A stretch of 64,000 bases of DNA. It comes from Bacteroidota bacterium. GTDB taxonomy: Bacteria; Bacteroidota; Bacteroidia; Chitinophagales; Chitinophagaceae. Location: positions 1-64,000 of the forward strand of contig JAEZGS010000001.1 of the NCBI GenBank assembly GCA_023437225.1. The letters are read 5' to 3'. The translations under genes and the position numbers were made by a program. Positions within the stretch are counted from its first letter, which is position 1, and each line of letters begins with the position of its first letter. Below, in pieces: positions 57,785-64,000 of the stretch. Under the pieces are notes generated by a model. That model did not search any database, was not told the DNA's origin, and was given only the letters and a program-made list of their open reading frames with translations.

Positions 57785-57812
57785 TGACCTGCTGCCCTTG
57801 TTGAACGCATTG

Positions 57813-59188
57813 GTATCCATCATTCTGTGATGCATTTGGATTCCTGTCGCGTTCGGTCTGTGGAACTGGTAGTAACAGATCGTCCTCTGATACATTGTAC
57901 AACTTATTTCCCGCACCATCAGTAACCGCGTTCATTACTTCCATAGCACGTCCTGTACGCAACAGATCGAACCAACGATGTCCTTCGAATGCAAGCTCCA
58001 GTCGCCTTTCGTTTTCGATTGCCAAACGCATTTCGTCCTGCGTGCTTGCATTTACATCAGGAAGATCCACACGATTTCGAACCAGATTTACATATTCCGC
58101 AGCACCGGTAACATCGCCTGATTCATTCAGTGCTTCGGCCTTTAACAGGAGTATATCCGCAAGTCAAAGCAGGTAAATATTGGACCTCCCATCCCAATCG
58201 CGAAACTTATTTATAAACGGATATTTTGTTTTGCTCCAGTAGTCGTCCGTCCAGCCTTCACCGCTTTGATTCTCGTAGATGATGCTTGCATTGAGACGCA
58301 CATTATCACCTTCTTCCTCAAATGCCCTTACTATGTCGTTTGAGGGTGTATTGAATTTCTTCCAGCCTCCACCCTTAATCACAGTCACGAGCCAATTACG
58401 CTTTTGATAACCTAATGAAGTGAAGTATTGGGAGCCCGGGCCGCCGCCTGAAACCGAAAGCTGGTAGTCTTCTTCGCGGCCAGACCCGAAGACCATATCC
58501 TGCCAGTCCGTATTATAAGTCCCCGGATCCTCGTAGCCCAACTCTTCCATCAACTCGAGGTATTGTGCCGTGTTCAATACATCCAGCTTCTTTTCAACCT
58601 TGGAAAATCCCTGGTAAGTCTGAAGCCTGACAACAGCTTTTCGCGCCGATCCCTTTCGCGTGGTGATCAACACAACACCATTTGCTCCCGATGCCCCGTA
58701 GATAGCAGCTGCGGAAGCATCCTTCAGGACGCTGAATGATTCAATATCCGCAGGATTGAGGAAGCTGATGTCATTGGTGGGTACATTGTCCACCACGTAT
58801 AGTGGACTGTTGCTTGCGGTAAGGGATGTATTTCCACGAATACTCACCGCCAAACCCGCGCCTGGCTTGCCGGATGGCTGGACCACCTGTACGCCGGCTG
58901 CTTTGCCCTGTAATCCTTGAAGTGCACTCACGATAGGTCGGTCTTCCAGTTCCTTCGCGCCAACTACGGAAATCGCTGAAGTAGAGTACCGCCCGCTATG
59001 TCCCGCACGCTTACGGTCACACCCCCAAGTGGTTCACCGGCACTGCTTTTTACCTGGCCATTGACGCGAATGTCCTGGCCAGACAACGATAACGACGAAA
59101 AGATTGCCAACAGAAGTAATGCGAAAAAGATCAGCATTGGATGGCTTGCAGAAGAATGATCTGCCTGAAATGTGGAATTTCTGTTCAT
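57813..59188 (-). pseudogene. Decayed SusC-SusD fusion remnant
   Basis: Reading the minus strand: a SusC signal peptide and start of the carboxypeptidase-like domain (59188-58964, ends VRDIAGGT then a frameshift and TAG). A SusC plug fragment follows (from SAISVVGAKELEDRP, through IRGNTSLTASNSPLY and VLKDASAAAIYGASGANGV to YFTSLGYQKRN). This runs in frame into SusD C-terminal sequence (WKKFNTPSNDIVRAFEEEGD, then NIYLL-stop-LADILLLKAEAL, RLELAFEGHRWFDLLRTGRA). The in-frame TGA (58164-58166) replaces an expected Arg CGA, and the SusD end NASQNDGY lacks its stop (CAA for TAA). At least two deletions removed the TonB box, the barrel and the first half of SusD. It splits the paa cluster. Confidence 0.9.
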
Positions 59189-59331
59189 ACACCTGAATTG
59201 AAGAGTTCAACAATCAGGCTTCGGGGTTTGAAGCAGTTAGTTTTTACCGACAGAGAGTGGGAAACGAATTATGACAATCAGCTGAAATAGCCTGCTGCAA
59301 ACGGCTGTACAGATTTTGCATATCTCTTACA

Positions 59332-59347
59332 GCTAACGATCGTTAGC
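59332..59347. promoter_or_regulatory. PaaR-type operator in front of paaA
   Basis: GCTAACGATCGTTAGC is a perfect 16-bp palindrome, containing CTAACGATCGTTAG, which fits the Thermus PaaR consensus CNAACGNNCGTTNG (recalled). It lies 15 bases before the putative -7 element TAACTTTA (59362-59369) and 39 bases before the paaA ATG, so a bound repressor would cover the -33 region. Confidence 0.8.
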
Positions 59348-59361
59348 ACTGCGAATTTAAG

Positions 59362-59369
59362 TAACTTTA
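59362..59369 (+). promoter_or_regulatory. -7 promoter element of the paaA operon
   Basis: TAACTTTA matches TAnnTTTG at seven of eight positions and lies 17 bases before the paaA ATG. The nearby palindrome overlaps the expected -33 region. Confidence 0.45.
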
Positions 59370-59385
59370 GAAATAATGAATATGT

Positions 59386-60339
59386 ATGCAGGTGCAAAAT
59401 GAAGAGATATTGTTCGATGAGAAAGTGGCTAATGAAATTCGGATCGAGCCGCGCGATTGGATGCCGCATAAATACCGGCAAACACTGATACGCCAGGTGA
59501 GTCAACATGCGCATTCGGAGATTGTGGGTATGCTCCCGGAGGGAAACTGGATCTCGCGCGCGCCAACGCTTAAAAGGAAAGCTACGCTGATCGCCAAGGT
59601 GCAGGACGAAGCCGGGCATGGATTGTACCTGTATTCCGCTGCCGAAACACTCGGAATTTCCAGGGAAGAAATGATCCGCCAGCTACACGACGGAACTGCT
59701 AAGTATTCATCGATCTTCAATTATCCAACTTTAAGCTGGGCAGATATTGGCGTGATCGGCTGGCTTGTAGATGGAGCCGCAATCATGAACCAGGTGCCTT
59801 TGTGCCGGGCTTCTTATGGACCATATGCCAGGGCAATGGTGCGCATTTGCAAGGAAGAAAGCTTTCATCAACGCCAGGGATTTGAAATATTGCTAACACT
59901 AAGCAAAGGCACACCGGCTCAGCGCCAGATGTGCCAGGATGCTATCAACCGCTGGTGGTGGCCTTCGCTAATGATGTTTGGACCAAATGATGATGCTTCG
60001 CCACATACAGCTCAAAGTATGAAGTGGAAGATCAAGCGATTCACCAACGATGAACTTCGCCAGAAGTTCGTAGATGTCTGTGCCGAACAAGTGAAGATCC
60101 TGAATATGTCATTGCCGGATCCCCAACTTAGATGGAACGAAGAAAGACAACATTATGATTTTGGTCCGATCGACTGGAACGAGTTCTGGCAGGTGGTAAA
60201 TGGCAACGGTCCATGCAATAAAGAACGTATGGCCGCAAGGATAAATGCGCACGAAGCAGGTCAGTGGGTGAGGGATGCAGCAGTTGCACATTCACAGAAG
60301 CGCGCCGGAAGAACAAAAAACACAAACGCCTCCATATGA
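59386..60339 (+). CDS. paaA: Phenylacetyl-CoA epoxidase subunit A (oxygenase)
   Basis: The 317-residue protein is the catalytic diiron subunit that epoxidises the ring of phenylacetyl-CoA. Helices with iron-ligand motifs include ARVQDEAGH-like KVQDEAGHGLYLYSAAETL and CKEESFHQRQGFEI; MPDPQLRW-like LPDPQLRWNEERQHYDFG lies near the C-terminus. Start ATG at 59386 follows a promoter and PaaR-type palindrome. The stop overlaps the paaB start as ATGA. Confidence 0.97.
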   Translation: MQVQNEEILFDEKVANEIRIEPRDWMPHKYRQTLIRQVSQHAHSEIVGMLPEGNWISRAPTLKRKATLIAKVQDEAGHGLYLYSAAETLGISREEMIRQLHDGTAKYSSIFNYPTLSWADIGVIGWLVDGAAIMNQVPLCRASYGPYARAMVRICKEESFHQRQGFEILLTLSKGTPAQRQMCQDAINRWWWPSLMMFGPNDDASPHTAQSMKWKIKRFTNDELRQKFVDVCAEQVKILNMSLPDPQLRWNEERQHYDFGPIDWNEFWQVVNGNGPCNKERMAARINAHEAGQWVRDAAVAHSQKRAGRTKNTNASI

Positions 60340-60617
60340 ATGAATGGCCGTTATATGAAGTTTTCATAAGAAGCAGGCAGGGCCTGGATCATAAACATGT
60401 AGGCAGTCTGCATGCCGCGGATCCTGCAATGGCCATCGAAAATGCGCGGGATGTTTATACACGCCGCTCCGAAGGCGTAAGCATCTGGGTGGTAGAGAGT
60501 AAGTACATTCATGCTTCCAACCCCGATGAGGCAGATTCACTGTATGACCCCGCAAACGACAAAGTATACAGGCACCCAACATTTTATGATCTGCCCGATG
60601 AACTTAAACACATGTAA
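60336..60617 (+). CDS. paaB: Phenylacetyl-CoA epoxidase subunit B
   Basis: The ATG at 60336 overlaps the paaA stop by four bases (ATGA) and opens 93 residues beginning MNEWPLYEVFIRSRQGLDHK. HVGSLHAADPAMAIENARDVYTRR and GVSIWVV are typical of PaaB, the small subunit that links oxygenase heterodimers. Length matches the family. Confidence 0.96.
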   Translation: MNEWPLYEVFIRSRQGLDHKHVGSLHAADPAMAIENARDVYTRRSEGVSIWVVESKYIHASNPDEADSLYDPANDKVYRHPTFYDLPDELKHM

Positions 60618-61412
60618 ATGCGCCCCGATTCTCAAATAAAATTACTTCTGCATCTTGCCGACAACGCGCTTGTACTTGGCCAGAGAAATAGCGAGTGGAC
60701 GGGTCATGGGCCAATACTGGAACAGGATATCGCCATTTCGAATATTGCTCTCGACCAGATAGGGCATGCTCGTTATTTCTATCAATATGCCGCAGAATTG
60801 ATGAACGAGAATGGCAATACGCTCATCAAAACCCAACAATACCGAAGCTCTCATTCGGAAGACAGTCTGGCCTATTTGCGCGACCCCGATGAGTTTCTTA
60901 ATTTGTTGATAGTGGAACTTCCCCGAGGCGACTGGGCATTTACATTACTTCGCCAGTTCTTCGTGTCAAGCTTCCAGAAATACTACTTTATTCAGCTTGC
61001 TAATAACCGCGACCAACATATCGGTGCAATAGCACGGAAAGCGATTAAAGAAATTGAATATCATGTAAAGTGGAGCGGCGAATGGGTGATCCGCCTGGGA
61101 GATGGCACGGAAGAAAGTCGTCGCAGACTCCTCGCTGCCCTTTCCAATCTTTGGAGTTATACAGGCGAATTTTTCGAAACAACGCCATTCGAATTGCAAA
61201 ACGAAATTTTCACGGACCCCTTGCGCGATCAATGGCAATCCAACGTGGTCAGGGTAATGGAGGAAGCGACAATGCTTACTGAATTTAGCACAGTCGTCTC
61301 ATCAGCGGTGATGCAAACCGGGGGTAAAAACGGAAACCACACAACACATTTAACCGAGATGCTCAACGAAATGCAGGTGTTACAACGAACATATCCCGGT
61401 TGTGAATGGTAA
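60618..61412 (+). CDS. paaC: Phenylacetyl-CoA epoxidase subunit C (structural)
   Basis: The 264-residue ferritin-like subunit pairs with PaaA. LLHLADNALVLGQRNSEWTGH and ISNIALDQIGHARYFYQYAA are family signatures, and AIKEIEYHVKWSGEWVIRLG follows; PaaC has lost the diiron site and is structural. ATG follows the paaB stop with no gap. Confidence 0.96.
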   Translation: MRPDSQIKLLLHLADNALVLGQRNSEWTGHGPILEQDIAISNIALDQIGHARYFYQYAAELMNENGNTLIKTQQYRSSHSEDSLAYLRDPDEFLNLLIVELPRGDWAFTLLRQFFVSSFQKYYFIQLANNRDQHIGAIARKAIKEIEYHVKWSGEWVIRLGDGTEESRRRLLAALSNLWSYTGEFFETTPFELQNEIFTDPLRDQWQSNVVRVMEEATMLTEFSTVVSSAVMQTGGKNGNHTTHLTEMLNEMQVLQRTYPGCEW

Positions 61413-61421
61413 ACCATTAAG

Positions 61422-61940
61422 ATGGAAACACGGACAAAACATATTCATACGAATGAACAATTGTGGGACCTGCTGGAAACTGTTATGGACCCCGAAATAC
61501 CAGTGTTATCGGTAGTCGATCTTGGAATTGTGCGTAAGATCGAGGTAAATGCAGGGCCCCGGTATGTGGTGCGCGTTACCATTACGCCAACATACTCCGG
61601 ATGTCCGGCCATGGACGCAATCAGCACAGCCATCAAGAATAAACTTGAAGAAGAAGGAGTTGAAGAGATATTTGTCGATACTGTGTTGTCGCCCGCATGG
61701 ACCACCGACTGGATGACTCCCCAGGGGAAGGAGCGACTCAAAGCATTCGGGATTGCGCCGCCGAACCCGGTTCAACCTGTGTGTTCGATTGATATGTTCA
61801 TGCCGGATGAAGCTGTACAATGCCCACATTGCGACTCTTTCAACACACAGTTGATCAGTCGTTTCGGATCCACAGCGTGTAAATCTCTGTACAAATGCAG
61901 GGAATGCCTCGAACCATTCGACTATTTCAAGTGTCATTGA
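61422..61940 (+). CDS. paaD: Phenylacetyl-CoA epoxidase maturation protein PaaD
   Basis: The 172-residue protein has an MIP18/DUF59 domain (LLETVMDPEIPVLSVVDLGI, TPTYSGCPAMDAIS) and a C-terminal zinc-ribbon-like part with CPHC, then CKSLYKCRECLEPF. PaaD is required for epoxidase activity, probably in iron-centre assembly. It follows paaC by nine bases. Confidence 0.96.
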   Translation: METRTKHIHTNEQLWDLLETVMDPEIPVLSVVDLGIVRKIEVNAGPRYVVRVTITPTYSGCPAMDAISTAIKNKLEEEGVEEIFVDTVLSPAWTTDWMTPQGKERLKAFGIAPPNPVQPVCSIDMFMPDEAVQCPHCDSFNTQLISRFGSTACKSLYKCRECLEPFDYFKCH

Positions 61941-61979
61941 TTCTGGCACTTTACATGTACCGAAAACTAAAACCCTTGT

Positions 61980-62756
61980 ATGTCATCAGTACTTTTTGAA
62001 ATTTCTGATTGCGTTGCCACGATAACACTTAACCGTCCCGGTAAACTGAATTCTTTCAACCGCGAAATGGCGTTATCGCTGCAGGAGAAACTTGACACTT
62101 GCAGAAAAGAGAAACAGGTACGTGCCGTATTGATCACGGGAGGTGGAAATGCCTTCAGCGCAGGGCAGGATCTCTCTGAGGTTGTTGACCCGGGCGGTCC
62201 CGGCATGAAGAGGATCCTGGCTGAACATTATAATCCGATCGTGATGCAGATCCGTCGGCTCGAAAAACCGGTCGTTGCTGCAGTGAATGGTGTGGCCGCT
62301 GGCGCAGGTGCAAACATCGCATTGTGCTGCGATATAGTTGTTGCAGCAGCTTCAGCATCTTTCATACAGGCGTTTTCCAGGATCGGTCTCATCCCGGATA
62401 GCGGGGGAACTTATACGTTACCGAGGCTTGTTGGATTGCAGAGGGCCTCAGCACTGATGATGTTGGGTGATAAAGTAAGTGCTGAAGAAGCCGAACGCAT
62501 CGGAATGATCTATAAATTTTTTCCCGATGAAACATTTCTGGATGAATCACTTGCAATTGTTCGCAAACTTGCTTCTATGCCTACACGGGCGTTGGCATAT
62601 ACAAAGCAGGCGCTGTCTCTGTCAATGGCAAACTCGTTAATCGATCAATTGCAGGACGAAGATGTAATTCAGCAACGTGCGGCTTCAACAAATGATTTCA
62701 AAGAGGGAGTGCGGGCTTTCATTGAGAAACGTAAGCCAGATTTCAAAGGCGAGTAA
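61980..62756 (+). CDS. paaG: 1,2-epoxyphenylacetyl-CoA isomerase
   Basis: The 258-residue crotonase-fold enzyme converts the epoxide to the seven-membered oxepin-CoA. The oxyanion-hole segment GGGNAFSAGQDLSEV and the PaaG-type FSRIGLIPDSGGTYTLPRLVG (with the catalytic Asp of IPDSGG) distinguish it from ordinary enoyl-CoA hydratases such as PaaF. It follows paaD by 39 bases. Confidence 0.93.
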   Translation: MSSVLFEISDCVATITLNRPGKLNSFNREMALSLQEKLDTCRKEKQVRAVLITGGGNAFSAGQDLSEVVDPGGPGMKRILAEHYNPIVMQIRRLEKPVVAAVNGVAAGAGANIALCCDIVVAAASASFIQAFSRIGLIPDSGGTYTLPRLVGLQRASALMMLGDKVSAEEAERIGMIYKFFPDETFLDESLAIVRKLASMPTRALAYTKQALSLSMANSLIDQLQDEDVIQQRAASTNDFKEGVRAFIEKRKPDFKGE

Positions 62757-62781
62757 GATTTCAAATATAATTGCAAGTATA

Positions 62782-63198
62782 ATGACGCACCAACCGTCTC
62801 CATCGAATGCATCTGAGATCGTGCAGGCCATGTGGGATAATGACTTGTTCAGCCAATGGCTCGGCATTGAGCGTAATCTTATCGCTCCCGGAGAAGCTAA
62901 ATTATCCATGCTGGTAAGACCCGAAATGTGCAATGGATTTGGAATTGCACATGGTGCGATTACTTATGCGCTTGCAGATTCGGCCCTTGCCTTTGCGAGC
63001 AACAGCCGGGGACGAAAGGCTTTGAGTATTGAAACATCAATATCTCATCTGCGCCCGGTTTATCCAGGTGACACCCTTATCGCCACAACTCATGAAAAAC
63101 ATGTGGGTGGAAAAACCGGCATTTATGAAGTTATCATACAGAAATCAGGGGACAAGACTGTAGCGCTTTTCAAAGGCACAGTCTTTTACAATGACTAG
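62782..63198 (+). CDS. paaI: Hydroxyphenylacetyl-CoA thioesterase PaaI
   Basis: The ATG at 62782 gives 138 residues; the frame is open upstream inside paaG but that part is not conserved in character. The hotdog-fold core NGFGIAHGAITYALADSALAF holds the catalytic Asp after the HGG-like loop. PaaI rescues CoA from dead-end thioesters in this pathway. It is 25 bases after paaG. Confidence 0.93.
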   Translation: MTHQPSPSNASEIVQAMWDNDLFSQWLGIERNLIAPGEAKLSMLVRPEMCNGFGIAHGAITYALADSALAFASNSRGRKALSIETSISHLRPVYPGDTLIATTHEKHVGGKTGIYEVIIQKSGDKTVALFKGTVFYND

Positions 63199-63230
63199 TA
63201 TTGGATTTCAATTCATCATAAACCATTAGC

Positions 63231-63842
63231 GTGTTTTATCGATACAAATCATTTACTCCAATCGTTGATGAATCTTCATTCGTGCATCCGAATGCTGTTG
63301 TCACAGGCAACGTGGTGATCGGCCGAAATGTGTATGTCGGCCCAGGTGCGGCCATTCGCGGTGACTGGGGCAAGATCATCATTGAAGACGGGTGCAACGT
63401 TCAGGAGAACTGTACCATTCATATGTTTCCCGGTGTTACAGTTCATCTAAAGGAGGCTGCGCATATTGGTCACGGAGCGATCATTCATGGGGCTATCATT
63501 GGAAAGAACTGCCTTATAGGAATGAATGCTGTAATCATGGACAACGTTGAACTTGGTGATGAATGTATCGTGGGGGCACTTACATTTATTAAGGCCGATG
63601 AAAAGATCCCTCCACGAAGTCTTGTTGTAGGTAATCCCGGCCGCATCATTAAGCAGGTCCCGGATGAGATGTTAAGATGGAAGACCGAGGGGACAGCTCT
63701 GTATCAGAAGCTCGCTTATGAGATGATGACAAATGCAGAACCATGTGAACCTCTCAGGCCAGATAGCGATGTGGTTCAAAAGAACCATCTGGATAATGCA
63801 TCAACTGTATACAAAACATGGCATGAAACGAACAGGCCTTAA
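63231..63842 (+). CDS. paaY: PaaY-type hexapeptide-repeat thioesterase/carbonic anhydrase-like protein
   Basis: The 203-residue protein is a left-handed beta-helix of hexapeptide repeats (VVTGNVVIGRNVYVGPGAAI, AHIGHGAIIHGAIIGKNCLI), with the metal-binding histidines of gamma-carbonic-anhydrase-like proteins in HIGHGAIIHG, and a helical C-terminus. PaaY hydrolyses dead-end CoA thioesters of the pathway. The start is GTG at 63231 (MFYRYKSFTPIVDESSFVHP). It is the last paa gene in the window; paaZ, paaF, paaH, paaJ and paaK are not here. Confidence 0.93.
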   Translation: MFYRYKSFTPIVDESSFVHPNAVVTGNVVIGRNVYVGPGAAIRGDWGKIIIEDGCNVQENCTIHMFPGVTVHLKEAAHIGHGAIIHGAIIGKNCLIGMNAVIMDNVELGDECIVGALTFIKADEKIPPRSLVVGNPGRIIKQVPDEMLRWKTEGTALYQKLAYEMMTNAEPCEPLRPDSDVVQKNHLDNASTVYKTWHETNRP

Positions 63843-63872
63843 GCCTGCTATTAATCACTTACTTTCGCAGCG

Positions 63873-64000
63873 ATGGAAAAGACCAACTTCATTGATTATA
63901 TAAGGGTGTTTTGTAAAAGTGGACATGGAGGTTCAGGGAGTAAGCATTTCATGCGCACGAAGTTTAATCCGCAGGCTGGTCCTGATGGTGGCGATGGCGG
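63873..64000 (+). CDS. obgE: GTPase ObgE, N-terminal part only
   Basis: The ATG at 63873 opens a frame that runs off the window after 42 codons: MEKTNFIDYIRVFCKSGHGG, then GSKHFMRTKFNPQAGPDGGD. This is the glycine-rich start of the Obg fold. Obg GTPases act in late 50S ribosome assembly and stress control. The G domain lies beyond the window. It is probably a separate transcription unit, with TACTTTCG (63860-63867) as a weak -7 match. Confidence 0.9.
   Translation, partial: MEKTNFIDYIRVFCKSGHGGSGSKHFMRTKFNPQAGPDGGDG

Noticed and set aside
57720..57812. Continuation of the SusD fragment into the paaE 3' end
   Set aside because: SusD proteins end at the NDGY-type motif; the extra codons are antisense to paaE and follow from the lost stop codon.
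58964..59188. Small secreted protein gene
   Set aside because: It is the signal peptide and first part of a SusC gene cut short by a deletion and frameshift, so it is included in the pseudogene.

Overview
The window comes from the chromosome of a Bacteroidota bacterium, most probably a member of the Chitinophagaceae or a close relative. The signs are two complete SusC/SusD outer-membrane pairs with a SusE homologue, type IX secretion (T9SS) C-terminal domains, promoters of the TTTG-N19-TAnnTTTG type in place of sigma70 boxes, few Shine-Dalgarno sites, a methionine synthase split into two genes, DUF4286, an RRM-type RNA-binding protein and the small ribosomal protein THX. No transposon, phage or CRISPR locus was seen. 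The only clearly decayed gene is a SusC/SusD remnant at 57.8-59.2 kb.

Layout. 0-3.4 kb: RRM protein, then a MarR / acyl-CoA dehydrogenase / Dabb operon with a palindromic operator. 3.5-9.5 kb: T9SS-exported SGNH hydrolase, family-2 glycosyltransferase, lone OppC-like permease, lipoprotein, Lrp regulator, an isolated tRNA-like RNA with a giant variable arm, and a secreted repeat protein. 9.6-13.2 kb: aldo/keto reductase, LptC, outer-membrane protein and type III pantothenate kinase, read as one strand-wise block. 13.3-17.2 kb: split cobalamin-dependent methionine synthase behind a structured leader. 17.4-21.6 kb: LOG-family protein, exonuclease III, DUF4286, HU, THX, PdxH, UMP kinase. 21.8-27.3 kb: Cys-rich protein plus TlpA-like thioredoxin, the rplM-rpsI-rpsB-tsf ribosomal operon, and an HD hydrolase.

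27.3-39.5 kb is a SusC/SusD locus whose downstream genes are two very large FG-GAP/ASPIC lipoproteins flanking an SRPBCC/GyrI-like membrane protein. 39.7-49.1 kb is a starch/glycogen utilisation locus: SusC, SusD, SusE, a secreted GH13 amylase and a NUDIX-type regulator with a broken catalytic box. 49.2-56.0 kb: DNA ligase, a NUMOD4/HNH-like protein, aspartate-semialdehyde dehydrogenase behind a candidate leader-peptide attenuator, a lamin-tail surface protein and a PfkB kinase. 56.1-63.8 kb is a phenylacetate degradation cluster: TetR regulator, paaE, then (across the SusC/D pseudogene) paaABCD, paaG, paaI, paaY. A palindrome of the PaaR type lies in front of paaA. The window ends inside obgE.

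Three things deserve most attention. (1) Upstream of asd a strong promoter reads into a 20-codon Lys/Thr/Arg-rich ORF and then a strong terminator; the end of the ORF can pair with the 5' arm of that terminator, which is the architecture of ribosome-mediated attenuation. (2) A promoter/terminator-bounded RNA at 8.2-8.4 kb folds as a class-II tRNA whose variable arm is about 95 nt. (3) A family of degenerate 7- and 8-nt tandem arrays sits at the 3' ends of genes all over the window. The arrays often abut or contain the stop codon and in two cases supply C-terminal codons.
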